The notes under the pieces were generated by a model, which was given only the letters and a program-made list of their open reading frames with translations, was not told the origin of the DNA and searched no databases. The position numbers and the translations under genes are program-made. This document shows, in pieces, positions 35,539 through 47,377 of a stretch of 64,000 nt of DNA; position 1 is the first letter of the stretch; each line of letters begins with the position of its first letter. The DNA is from Aphrocallistes beatrix (lineage: Eukaryota; Porifera; Hexactinellida; Sceptrulophora; Aphrocallistidae), in assembly GCA_963281255.1 (NCBI GenBank), contig OY725488.1, positions 2,920,285 to 2,984,284 of the forward strand, written 5' to 3'.

Positions 35539-36864
35539 CTATGACAGTGTCTGGGTTGTCAGCAATCTTGCCCGTCACCTCCAGGTTTACATTGATCACT
35601 GATCACTTAGACGAATGTTGCCCATGGCTGCTCGCAACCAAGATTTATAACAATATTGGTATGGACATTTGATTGATTGGTTTAGACGATCTGAGCTTCC
35701 CTAGAATATTGAATTTGAAATTCGGTCCTCCAGTGGTGGCCAGTTAGCGACGCCGCTGACGGCAGTATGCAAAAATCAGATAATATATATTTTAATGCTC
35801 TATATTCAGATATTTGTTCAGTTTTAATCTTGATCACTTAATTTATAACCCCATTATGCTAAATAAATATATAAACAAAATTTGATTTTATTATATTCAC
35901 ATTAGGTAGACAAAATATTGGGTGTTATATGTGTACATACAAAACCTGTAAAGAATGATGAGATTGTATAGATACAAAACTTCTGCATCATGTCAGGATT
36001 TAATAATATCATTTTTAAAATGCCCAGAGTGTGCGATCGTGACAGAGTGGCTCATTTTTGGATGTTAGTATTAGTCCCGCTTGCCCAAAAAAAAGGGATT
36101 TTATCCACTTTTTGGAACATTTGGCGGGACATGACGACCCAATAAAAGTCCGAAAACTAATTTTCTCTACTTGATAATAAATAAATGTTATTTAGTATTG
36201 TGTTTTGAAACCTCTCAGTATCTCGCTCATAAGCAATTATTTTTACTTTGTTGGATTCCATTACACCAACAAATATGTTGGGTATGCAGAAGACAATTAA
36301 TTCTGTGTGATATTGTAATTCTATTTCTTTTCGCAATAGTTTTGATAGTTACGTTTTCGCAACAGTTGCGTATCAGCAAGTTATGATGATTCAATTCTGT
36401 GGTTACGATGCATTTATGAAATCTTAACAGTTATGATTATTTATTTGTCCGAAGTAGTTACGATACGTATTACTCGTTATAATGAGATCAATTTGTAGAC
36501 GGTTTACGTAATGGACTGTTACGATAACTACAGTTTGCATCTTGGGTTTTTATCGAAACTTAGCTTAGCAGAAATTAAATGTAAACTTGACTGGATTGCT
36601 TGGTTTTATCAAATGAAGTTTAAGAAATATTAGTGAATACCCCCTGACAATAATTATGATCATGTCGTGCTAATTTTATAGAGATATCCCTAATGAACAT
36701 TTCATTTATCAAAAGTTTATTTCTGCTAGCTCTTTTCGTTTTAGAGTAATTGGAACAAATGATCAACTCGATTTTCACAAAATACAAACGGACAGAAACT
36801 ACTTGCCATTAGATATCTATTGGGAGTTACTACGCTAAAATAAACTAATTAGCATATTAAAATT

Positions 36865-39800
36865 TTATTTGTCGATAGCTTCTTTACTCTCATTAGAATC
36901 ATCTACATCTGCTATCGGAATGGGGTTTGCGGAACCATTTTCACGGGGATCGTTGGATTCTGTGTCGCTGGATTCCACGTTGAGAATTTTTTCTGACTTT
37001 GCTCCATAAGAATGTGTAGGGCTGTTTATCATTGAAATGACTGGTTCATAATGCTGGCCATAGTTGGTGATGTAAATGTTCGCATTCGGATTGGTACTGC
37101 CTCTCAGTAAACTCCATCTCACTTCATGAGTCAAAGTACCTTTTTGCCAATAGTCGGCATTTGCAACGTAAATGTCTGCATCCAGGATAGCAGAAGCCGC
37201 CATTATTTCAACATCGCTACCCCAAATTCCTTCGCAATAAACTAGATTTTCATTAACGAAATATTCACAAGGAGTTGTACGTTTCGATTTGAAATACCAT
37301 CCTAGTCGAGTTGATCCCTCACTTGCGATAAATCGAGCAATTATCGAGCGAATCTCTAAGTGGCTGTTCTGACTGCCAGTAATGATTTTTGAGAGGCAAC
37401 GAAAAAGGCAATTGCCATCTTGCATAATGTTGTCCACTTCCCATGGTTGATAGTATTTAAGTGGCTGTCCAATGAGATTACCCGGCTGTTTCATTACGGA
37501 GTCAAAGGTTAGACCCAAAATGGCACATTTTCTGCGCTGCCAATCTTCATTAATAATTTGAATTAGTGGGTCTGATGGACTCGGGTTAGGAATGTAAGAT
37601 GAATAGCTGTCAGGAATGGTTTCCCAAAACATTGTGTTTAGGTATTGCATTGCCTAAAACGATAGCAGTACACGTAATAAAAATCTATACTACTACTAGG
37701 CTCAAATATGTTATCATCACTTACCACGGAATACAATACTTTGTGAGTGTATTTGGCTGCAAGCATGTCACCAAACTTAGGATAGAGTTCTGTAGTCCAG
37801 CTCAGTAGTCGTTTCCTGATTTCAGTTTTCTAGAATTAAACGTAATTGATATTGGATTGATTATTTCAGTGGCGGGCATAATGATATAGAAGATATATTG
37901 ATATTCAGCATCAATTTCACACCAAAATTAGGCGGGCTTATTTTGTATTACAATCACTAACGCGGCCCCATAATAGAGTGTTTTGGAAGAGTCGCGGACC
38001 ATCAAATTTAGTCTCGCGGGCCTCAGGTTGCCCACTGCTGGATTATATTGAAAATAAACACAATAATATATAATTTTGAATATGTCAATACCATTTGGTC
38101 TTCTGTGGTGTCTTTAAGAAATGTGAACAGCAATGTATTAGGAACGTATTCGTGATAGCGGTTAAGTTTGTTGTGTAAATCCTCGTGTAATGGCGTCATA
38201 AAAGTGTTGCTTTGCACTTTTTGACGTAAAATAGCCTAGTATGATGATCAAAGTCATTAATATTGATTCAATATGAACGTAAAAGACTGTGATTAGAGAA
38301 TTATAGCACTACTTTTAATTTTAAAATAAACTTGTAATGGGAATTTTATTAACTGCAAATAACATGATGTTATTACGTACGCGTAATAACATCATGTTAT
38401 ACCTTGAAGTCATTCAGTTGTGATAGAATTGTACACATTGAAAATCCGAAAATATTGTGTTGTACTGACTACAAAGGAAAATGAATTAAATCAAATTAAT
38501 CGCGACACCGTTATTTCAAAATTCTTTATGATGCTTACAAATAGAAGTTTCTTGCTCTGGTGAGAATCAACAACGCTTTCCAACTTCCTTTTACGTTGTG
38601 TGCACCGTTCTAGTCCAGCATCACGTTCGTAATAAGGTCGTACAATGTCGATGGGGATTTTATTTTCCTTCCTTACACCAGGTTTGGGATTGGGGATGAA
38701 AGCATGACTCTCAGTTAATCTTGAGACAGTGTACGGTCCTAAATATTTCTTTTGCTTTTTAGTATTTGGCAATTTCTTTAACTTGGGCATGTTTGTGCAC
38801 AAAATTTCATCGCCTTCTTTTATCTCAGGTCTATATCGAATAAAAGTATGATATATAAATTATAATATATAACACAGGCCAACAAAAAAATATTTTTGTC
38901 TCTTGGCTCAGATTGTTGGAGCGTTTTTGGGGTATATCGGGGTTGCTGAATCCAAAAATACTATTAGTTTTGCTGAATTGGCTCTAGTTTTCTAGATATT
39001 ACACAACCTTAAATTTTGAGATAATTTACAAATATATGCGATTTGTAGGTTTATTACAACATTTACATCTATTTGTTCACTCTATTTCCAGCATATTCGA
39101 ACCTTTCATGGATTCAAAGCGCATTAGACGTTGTTGCCTCAATGATCCTGATGTCTTTTGCTATATTTGTGGTGAATATATGACAAAGGAACATCGTTTT
39201 AATGTTATAGATGTCACCAAAAAAGCTTATCAGGCTTACTTTGGTATGAAGTTAGGCGATCAGGATAAGTCATGGAGCCCTCACAAAGTGTGCAAGTATT
39301 GCACAGAAACCCTCCGCTTGTGGACACAAGGAAAAGCCAAATCCATGAAGTTTGGGATACCAATGGTTTGGCGAGAGCCCAAGAACCATCACGATGACTG
39401 TTACTTCTGCATGGTTAACATGTCTGGATGGAACCGAATGAAAAAGAATTCGTGGCAATATCCTGACATAGATTCTGCAAGACGGCCAATTCCACACTGC
39501 AGCGAAATTCAGGTGCCTGTTTTTACATCTTTACCTGATCTAGTTCCTGATACTGCGTTTACTCAGGCTATTGATGAATCGTCGGACAGCACTTACAGCA
39601 GCAATAGCTGTATTGAGTCGTTACAGATAAGTAAAGCGGAGCCTTTCACACAGGGGCAGCTCAACGACTTAGTGAGAGACTTAGGCTTGTCAAAAGATGC
39701 TTCAGAGATCCTGGCTTCCCGTCTCAGTGAACACCATGTTCTCCACAGTGAAGCTATGATAACTTATTACCGACGCAGAGACGAAGAACTTATCCGCTAT

Positions 39801-42800
39801 TTCAGTAAAGAAGGCGATTTCGTGTTTTGTAATAACATCCCAGGACTTCTCTCAGCGATGGGACTGTCCCAATACAATCCGAATGAGTGGCGTTTATTTA
39901 TCGACAGCTCTAAACGGAGTTTAAAGTGTGTGTTGCTGCATAATGGTAACAAGTTTGCCTGTGTTCCGATCGGCCATTCAGTAATCTTGAAAGAGCACTA
40001 CGCAACTGTAAAGATGGTCCTACAAAAGCTGTGTTATGATTAACATAACTGGATCGCGTGTGTGGACTTGAAAATGGTCAACATTCTGTTAGGACAGCAA
40101 AGTGGTTACACTAAATACCCATGCTTTCTTTGTTTGTGGGACAGCAGAGCGGATGAGGTGCACTGGGAAAAGAAGAACTGGCCCGTTCGTCAAGAGCTCG
40201 CCGTGGGGGAAAAGAATATCGTTAACGAGCCACTAGTTAGCCGTGACCGTATCATCCTACCCCCACTACATATCAAGTTGGGACTGATGAAACAATTCGT
40301 AAAGGCATTGAACAAAGATGGTACCTGTTTCAGCTACCTCTGCTCAGTATATCCTGGTCTGAGTAGCGAAAAACTTAAGGCAGGAATTTTTGATGGGCCA
40401 CAAATCAGAAAACTGATAAAAGATGAAGATTTCGCCTCACACATGACTGGGGTAGAGGCTGCCGCGTGGTATTCCTTTGTCGATGTTGTAAAGGGATTTC
40501 TAGGCAACACCAAAGTTGCTAACAACCAGAATCTGGTCGAAGGCATGCTCAAAAACTTCCACAGTCTGGGAACCAGAATGAGCATAAAACTTCATTACCT
40601 CTATAGCCATTTAGAGAGATTCCCTGAAAATCTTGGTGATTTAAGCGAAGAACAGGGCGAGCGATTCCACCAAGACATCAGGACTATGGAGGAACGGTAC
40701 CAAGGACGATGGGACGCTCACATGTTGTCAGATTACTGCTGGAGCCTTATGCGTGATTGCGCCCAGGAACCTCACAAGAGGAAATCGTATAAGAGAACGT
40801 TCGTTCATGATTGATAAGTATTCAGATCATATTATATCTCAAATTATCTGCTTATTACGTACGTTCAATTCTAGTTATAAGGTAATACATACATACTATA
40901 TACTATCAGTGAACACGATTCACGGATACTAAAAAACACATAATTTTACAATATCACAAAAAGTAGAGCCAATTGACCAGAACTAGTGCCATTTTCGAAC
41001 TCAGTGACCCCGATATACCCTAGAAATAGTCTCAACTTATCAGCCAAGAAAATGTTGTTGGCCAGTGTAATTATAGATATCTTAAACAAGCTATTTTTTC
41101 CGTGTGATTTATCTCTAGTACGGTATTCACATTTTGACAAGAAAATAGCCTTTATCATGTACATTTATCTCGCCTAGTGCTGCACTATCGGTGTGTCGAC
41201 CAACATTTTTGTACCATGCTCATAATACGTATTTTAAGTATTAAACAACAAACTGTAATTAATCATTTTTTAATAGAATACCATTACAAACCTTATTTGA
41301 GTAACTTTTTTATCGTACTGTCTCTTCTGTCTAAGTTGCTCTGTCTTAATATTTCCACCAGCAAGTTCACACGTCGTCTTGCGGAAAGTGTCCAAACTAG
41401 CGATGCACTCTTGTTGCGGTTCCGGTGGTAGGGAATACAAGTCTGATTCGCTATCAGGTAGAACAGTATTGTAGAGAGCGAATATTGCTTCCTCCATATC
41501 GACATCCTCTTCTGCTGAGACTGAGACATGGTTAATGAATGGAACAAGTTCTTCATATCTCGAGTCTCTTCCCCACATTAATCGGAATGGCGTATCTCCG
41601 TGGGACCTTTTAATAGTGGAGTTCATGCAGAGTAGAGCTGATTTCAGGAGTTGCGACCAATTGGTATTCCCAGACTCAATCTGCATTTTGTTCAACTTCC
41701 TACATTATAATGTACATGCAATTTCGAACATAAATCACATTCTACCATTTCTCAATTTTATTAAATCCTTGTTAAACGCGAAGTAGACATATGAGGTGAT
41801 ATCATTTGAATTAATAATATTAATTTTGAACTACTGATATCCCACGCTAAATTAAATGCCAGAATGTATCGATTACAATCCTCCATTAACAGGACAATAT
41901 AATCTGAATAGTTTCAAGCACCCTCATCTTAAAAGTAAAAAAAGATAAAAGTCTTACGTTTTAAGGATTTTGTTGTGAGCCTCAACCAATCCGTTTGCCA
42001 TAGGATGATAGGCCCGCGTGCTTCTATTTTGAACAGCCAATTTTTGATGGAAATCCTGAAATGCCTGCAAAATGCAACAATAACCACAGTATGCATTATT
42101 AATGAACATTTACCTATTACGTACCTTACTAGATGTGAACTCCTTTCCTTGATCATGTTGTATTATTTCGGGCAATCCCAGATCAAGATATATGTCCTCC
42201 AACTGTTCAATCACTTCATTGGTCGTCTTGGTTTTCAGCGGTCTTGCAACAACATATTTCGAAAGGTAACATGCTGTAACCAGTATGTGCTTGTAGCCGT
42301 CAGGAGTTTCTGGGAGATCACAAATGAGATCAATCCCGATATGTTTCCAAGGTCTGTTGGGGGGAGGAATCGGTTGCAATTTTCTCTGCGGTTGTGGGGG
42401 TAGAGCAGCAGTTTGTTGACAAGTTTTACACGATTTAACCTATTTTGAAACGAAGCAATTAAGAAATGTATAAATAAATGGTTAACGTTCTATTATGAAG
42501 TATGTAACGTTAAATTAATGTGGAGAGTTATGAGGCGTTTCCTCTTGCGATATATTTAAATATATTTATATTGGTACTCTTAATAAGCCTCTATTAGTTG
42601 GGATTTTGACTATTTCATAGTAAATTGAATAACTCATTATTATCCTTTATCAACTTTAATGAATTAACAGTTAACCTATAAACTGGTAACGTTGTATCAA
42701 ACATCCATACAATGTTATCTATCACTTACATAATTAGCAACATCTGGATTAATTCCGATCCATTTGTATCGTTGCTGTATAGCATTTACGGTGCAGTTTA

Positions 42801-43444
42801 TCCCAGGGTGACCTATTTTGTCATGATATTTAATGAATATCTCCTCAATCTCTTTCCGAGTAGGAACTTCCAGTTTCATTTCTTGACCACCTTGTAAGAT
42901 TTTCTAGGTATAGAACATTAATAATAAACTTTTATTTACCAAGATAACCCATAATTGTTTATATTTATTTGATAAGCCAAAGGTGCATGTGATAAAAATA
43001 GAGGCATGCAATAATTGTTATTTTGAATTCAAAACAACAATCCTATATAGTATCTATACTTTCATATTACATGTAGTTGCTCTTGGTAAGAAAGTTAATG
43101 CGCAAAGATATAATATTCAAATAATAACTTCTTTTCATGGTTGGTACACCTGGCGTAGCAAGTCCGACAAATACCATGTCACATTCTAACAAGATCCAGG
43201 CAAATTGTTAGCACTTTTCAGAACGAATTTCCAATCAAAGAATATTAAAATTTATGAATAACTAAATGAACAAATACAAATATAAAACAGTGTACACTTA
43301 CCCTGTACAGTCGACTCGGTTCTGCATCCGATTGAGTATAATTGTTCGTCTTCCTTTTGAAATTCCATTGGCGTCGAGTATAATTTTCAGTCGATTCTGG
43401 GTAAATACCTCTCCCAAGAAATTCGATGATTTCATGATATTCTT
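36865..43444 (-). CDS. Ginger1 transposase: zinc finger, DDE integrase, GPY module, OTU protease
   Basis: Nine exons join in phase with GT-AG borders: 43302-43444, 42730-42903, 42125-42439, 41958-42064, 41292-41699, 38539-38830, 38092-38235, 37725-37829, 36865-37653. They give about 824 residues without a stop; the first exon with the start Met was not found. In order: a YPES-type N-terminal block; an H2C2 finger (YHDKIGH, CKTC); the integrase core with Asp in GIDLI, Asp in QHDQGKEF and Glu in NGLVEAHN (36 residues later); the GDEIL-to-GPYTV-to-RPYYERD C-terminal module; and an OTU domain with DGNCLFRCL (catalytic Asp/Cys), WGSDVEIMAAS and a late His in QHYEPV. Integrase should insert the element. 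OTU proteases cleave ubiquitin, but their role in transposons is unknown. A TATA-like box lies upstream (about 43545-43560, minus). Confidence 0.9.
37962..38038 (-). mobile_element. hAT end fragment inside a Ginger intron
   Basis: The complement reads CAGCAGTGGGCAACCTGAGG and continues with the sequence seen at the left end of the hAT element at 47378. Only this end is present. Confidence 0.75.
38359..38400. repeat. Perfect 19-bp palindrome with 4-nt loop
   Basis: ATAACATGATGTTATTACG and its exact complement flank TACG. It lies in the Ginger intron between the GPY exon and the next exon. It could form a cruciform or bind a dimeric protein; no function is shown. Confidence 0.8.
38873..41067. 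mobile_element. CACTA/CMC-like transposon nested in a Ginger intron (2195 bp)
   Basis: Ends CACAGGCCAACAA and CACTGGCCAACAA (complement) open imperfect inverted repeats of about 120 bp that share GGGTATATCGGGG and AATTGGCTCTA. TAA flanks both sides (38870-38872, 41068-41070). CACTG-like ends and a 3-bp duplication fit the CACTA branch of the CMC superfamily. It encodes one protein on the plus strand, opposite to the host Ginger gene. Confidence 0.85.
39108..40814 (+). pseudogene. CMC-like transposase broken by one stop
   Basis: From ATG 39108 (MDSKRIRRC) the frame runs to a TAA at 40041-40043 and continues in the same frame (HNWIACVDLK) to a stop at 40812-40814, about 567 codons. The N terminus has Cys pairs (CYICGEY, CKYC, CYFC) like a ZAD or treble-clef finger. 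Candidate catalytic residues are Asp in LFIDSS, Asp in VDLKMVN and Glu in GERFHQD. YPCFLCLWDSR followed by HW fits the CxxC...H insertion reported for CMC-type DDE domains. Relatives are common as uncharacterised proteins in arthropods and molluscs (from memory); they carry Glu where this copy has TAA, so a GAA-to-TAA change is likely. An upstream exon is possible, since TTTCCAG precedes the ATG. Confidence 0.8.
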
Positions 43445-43742
43445 CTGAATTCTTTTAATTCAAAAGGTAGCAGTAAAATATATGCGTATACGTACGTCAA
43501 GATAATTTGTATATTGAAATGACAATTATTATGTACTAGTTGGTATACTGCTTATATATACTTGTATTTCCTATCGTACATTGACACCTTCACCCCCAAG
43601 GTAAAATATATAAACCAACCACAAGTGACTATAGCACAATTCATCACTAATCTTGTATATTCTCAGAATATCACGGTGATAGACAATCCATGGTCTGACA
43701 ATATAAGAAACTCAAAATATCATGCAACAGTACCAACAGTAC

Positions 43743-44091
43743 TAAGAATTTGGGCTTATATTTATAGAGATAGAGAGATATCTCTTTTTGGACCCTAAAT
43801 GGGGGTTTTTGACCGAATCTGGGAGGTCCAAGGCCAGAACTTTCAAAATAATTATCAAAAGTTCTCCAATCTTTCTGTACACATTATTAACGACAATTAT
43901 ATTCATTATTTAGCATAATAGCCACATTTGGATACATATTTAATGATTAGATTCGCCATTTTCTAATATATTTAAAGTTCTCCATAGAATTTGTATTACA
44001 ATCAAATCAATGATAAGTCGAGAAACATTTATATTTTGACAAAGGATTGTTTGAGGAACCTATATATTTTCGCATATATCCTTTCATTTAA
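43743..44091 (+). mobile_element. TTAA-family element C, right fragment
   Basis: Continues element C after the Ginger insertion (ATATCTCTTTTTGGACCCTA, as at 58780-58800). It ends where the next TTAA-flanked element begins. Confidence 0.8.
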
Positions 44092-45200
44092 GTTTGGTCT
44101 TTCCTATATGCATTTTGTTTTTTAACAAAAATTTGCCAAAAGTCCTTTTTAATCATTTTTAGACCCCTAAAGGAATTCTAAAAATTAATTTCGATTTCTA
44201 GAATTTCAATGCTACTATTTCGCCACTTAGAGCCACTTGTACCACTTGGTGTCACCCAAAAAAGAACACATTTTTGAAGCAAAATTACTCATATCCATAA
44301 CTTCCTCGACCCATGTCAGATCATCATTTTAATGCTAAATTCTAGCTCAGCACTAAATTTCCAGCAATTTGATATCTATATATTGACCACATTTAGAGTT
44401 TTTTTGGCTTCGGGTTCATAGCAACGGCCAGGAATGTGAAAAAATTCATGGCCGTTGCTAGGCACGGTCAACCAAAAAAATCTCCAAATATGGTCAATAT
44501 ATATATATCAAATTGCTGGAAATTCAATGCGGGACACGAATTCAGGATTCAAATAATGATCTGACATGGTTCAAAGAACTTATTGATCTGGGATTCCGGC
44601 GGATACTATCGAATGTGGTTATTTTTGGGCGACCAGTCATCAATCACCAGTTTTTCACACTTTTGATGGTGAAAATTTGTGATATACCATATTTTGAAGT
44701 TAAGTACGCTATAATTTGTCGAGATAACGATATTTGCATGTTATTTATTATTCTGAAGCAGTTAAAATTAATAGAAATTGGGGAAATATATAAATATTTT
44801 CTAAATCCTATTTTCTGAGATTTTTTTTCAGCAATTATAAATGTATTAACTTTTTGCAAATTCACCATAGAAGCGAAAACTCAACGGTTTTTAATAGATC
44901 TCGAAGAGTATATCATAATGAACAGTTCTCTGGTGATTTAGTGTTAATTTTTAACAATTTTCAAAATTTCAAAAATCTATCTGTTCATTAGATAGATCAT
45001 CCATTTATGAAAGAATTAAAAAGTTTCTAAATGATTGTAAGCATATTGTGTCCGATTTCTTCCTTGTAAATTCACCAATTTTGAAAAAATTTTTAATCTG
45101 TTGAATTATTTCGATTATTAATGCAGTTTTGCAGATAACTCAAAAAATAAATGAATCGGTTGAAAAAGTCAAAAGTTAGCTATTATAGGAAAGGCCAACC
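44092..45200. mobile_element. TTAA-flanked element with long internal palindrome
   Basis: Ends GTTTGGTCTTTCCTATA and GGTTGGCCTTTCCTATA (complement) are inverted repeats flanked by TTAA (44088-44091, 45201-45204). An imperfect palindrome with ~140-nt arms (44300-44437 against 44450-44590) lies inside. The outer arms share CATGTCAGATCAT and the inner arms share CAACGGCCA. A solo left end of the same family lies at about 45475-45540. No transposase. Confidence 0.75.
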
Positions 45201-45335
45201 TTAATGTATATTTTAGCATATATCCTTTCATTAAGGAGACAAAACCCCAAAAATCAAAGTCTTAATTCATTAATCAATAATATCTTCCTTCTCTAAATTT
45301 TCCAAATTACAATTTAAATAAATTTTGCTGCAAGA

Positions 45336-45452
45336 TACAATCCCGAAAAATCCCGGGATTCTGGGATTGGAAAGATCTTGAATCCCGGGATTAGAAAAAT
45401 ATCAATCCCGAAATCCCGGGATTGAGAAATTTGGCCGGGATTGGAATCCCTA
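45336..45452. repeat. MITE-like block of TCCCGGGATT repeats
   Basis: AATCCCGGGATT-type palindromes recur four times in about 115 bp, and the right side ends GGGATTGGAATCCCTA. Probably a small hAT-type MITE. The target duplication is not clear. Confidence 0.55.
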
Positions 45453-45667
45453 ATCATTATTAGTTAGAATACAATTAAGGTTAGCCTTTCCTATGGACAT
45501 ATTGTTTTTTATCTAAAATTTGCCAAAAGTCCTGTTTAATCATTATTCCGATATATTCTCAAGAAATACTTTCATAGCAGAAATTGTATCTATCTTTCGC
45601 CCTTTCTTCCTCAATTCAAACTTGAGCCGACTAAAGATATTTTCGATGATATCATTCAAGAATTACT

Positions 45668-46931
45668 TGACTTTTGAATGACCACAACTTACTAACTCAT
45701 TTCTATCGATATCTTGCCAACTCTTTGATACCCAACTTTTTAAAAAAAAATTATTCACTTCCGGCTGGTTTTTTATCTCATTTTGGTCTCGAAGCTAATT
45801 CTGTCAAGCTAGGTAATTCAACTAATTTTCTGCGTATAATGCAGAAGCAACGTATGAAGATGTTGCTAAGCTTATTGAAACGTCAAAGCATCCAATGAAG
45901 GGCATTGCTCTATGTGCGGTGTCACCCTGAATGCGACTTATAATGTTAAGCAACGGATTTCAGCGGGCGGAACCATTCAACACAGTGGTGGAGCTGGGCC
46001 TAAAAGGCGCCTCAATAAAGGAGACAGGATCTCACTCTCTCCAAATATTAAAAACAATCCCCGAATTTCTTTGCGGACTATGCAGTAGTCTAAAGGTTTC
46101 ACGAGGTGTTAATGTGTCGTATTCAACAGTGAGGAGATGCATCAAAGAGATGTCCTATTCCAAGGAAACTGCCATCAAAGGACCAAATATTACTCCCTCC
46201 CATGAAGCATTGAGAGTTTTATGGGCTAAGAAACATAAGTTCATCAATTGGAGCTAGGTCTTTTTTACGGATGAGTATTCTATTTGGCTTTATAGCGGGA
46301 AAGTAGTACAGATGTGGACCAAGGGTATTCAAATCCTTTCATCAACATTCCGAGACATTCACCCAAGATCCATATTTGGGGAGGGATATCTACTCGAGGA
46401 GCTACTCCTGTGCATATTTTGAGGAGAGGATTTCAATTCTATCGCATATTGTAATGTGATAAATGAATGTTTGACAGAAACAGCAGACCTACTATATCCA
46501 GACGGTTGGAAACTCAAGGGAGATAATTCGAGTATTCATAAATCCAAGCTCTCTGTATCATACAAAGAGGAACGCGCCATTAAATGCATAGATTGGCAAT
46601 CCTGCAGCCCTGATTTGAATCCTATAGAGAATTTAAGAGTTGTTCTGAAGTAAAAGATTCTAAACAGGGCTCCTAAGATTTCAAAAACTATGTGGATATA
46701 TATAGTGCGGAACATTTGATCCTGAATTCATTGGCACCAAAATCTATGCGTAAGCAGTTCTACTTTGTGATTGCTTTCTCAAGGCAAAAATATTAATTAT
46801 TAAACCACAATATCCTATTTAATTGTTACTAAGGGGCTGTAGAACCAAAATATACTTGAATGATTATATATCAACTTGAGTTATCAAGTTGCATTGGGTA
46901 TAATAATTGTAAATAATTATGAAACAGACTG
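45668..46931 (+). pseudogene. Decayed Tc1 (DD34E) copy
   Basis: Homologous to the intact Tc1 at 4703-6049, in plus orientation. The right TIR (AATTATGAAACAGACTG) is intact before TA at 46932, but the left TIR is lost. The transposase is broken by shifts and stops: VSRGVNVSYSTVRRCIKEMS is readable at 46100-46150, and the later SCSPDLNPIENL block is intact at 46600-46635. Confidence 0.88.
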
Positions 46932-46934
46932 TAT

Positions 46935-47377
46935 TTATAGGTATAGAAAATGACTGTTGTTATATTCCATTCGGATGAACCATTTTAAAATATAGAAATA
47001 AAATTACAGTGATATAGAATGTATTCAGAAATTATTGACACAATATGCATAATTGAATTCTCTGTGTTTTATTAGCTTCTTCTTCTCACTATATGGCAAC
47101 CTTGATTTTAATCGTTTTTATATTACCTTATTTTCGATTTTTACATTTAAATATCGACTGATTCTCGATACTGAAACACAGCATAATATTTGTAATACTG
47201 TCATCATTTTCTCGCACATAATTTATTCAACCACTTCAGGAATTATAGCTAAATATTTTTGTTTATGACTATGATTGAAACTCAAGAAACCAGAATTCAA
47301 ATTTGAATCTCTGATTCAGGGATAACCAAACCTAGTAAATTGTATAAAAACAGCCATCCCAAGAGAACTATCTACCA
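46935..47377. other. Spacer, nothing certain
   Basis: GAATGTATTCAGAAATTATT near 47017 weakly resembles the complement of the Tc1 end at 50337-50359, but the match is not sufficient to call an element. Confidence 0.3.

Larger units (their letters stand above)
34869..43738. mobile_element. Ginger1-type DNA transposon (about 8.87 kb)
   Basis: Termini start TGTTG, fitting the TGTNR ends of Ginger1. The left TIR (34869-34974) is matched by its perfect complement, 106 bp identical by eye, near the right end. GTAC flanks both sides (34865-34868, 43739-43742), a 4-bp duplication as expected for Ginger1. The interrupted host sequence (element C) rejoins exactly there. The right end has an extra 9 bp (GTACCAACA), probably a GTACTGTTG tandem that collapsed at the left end. 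It carries the integrase-OTU gene, a nested CACTA-like element, a small hAT MITE and a hAT fragment. Confidence 0.93.

Noticed and set aside
39270-39497. Minus-strand ORF opposite the CMC-like transposase
   Set aside because: It is a shadow of the plus-strand gene, with no start context or domain.
40041-40043. Alternative genetic code with TAA as sense
   Set aside because: TAA ends several intact genes here, including the bZIP gene, so the in-frame TAA codons in transposases are mutations.
44300-44590. Possible CRISPR or phage-like repeat array
   Set aside because: It is one long palindrome inside a transposon, with no spaced direct repeats; the window is clearly eukaryotic.
44513-44868. 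Overlapping ORFs of 101 and 74 codons at the right of the palindrome
   Set aside because: Low-complexity hydrophobic translations of AT-rich DNA within a non-coding element.
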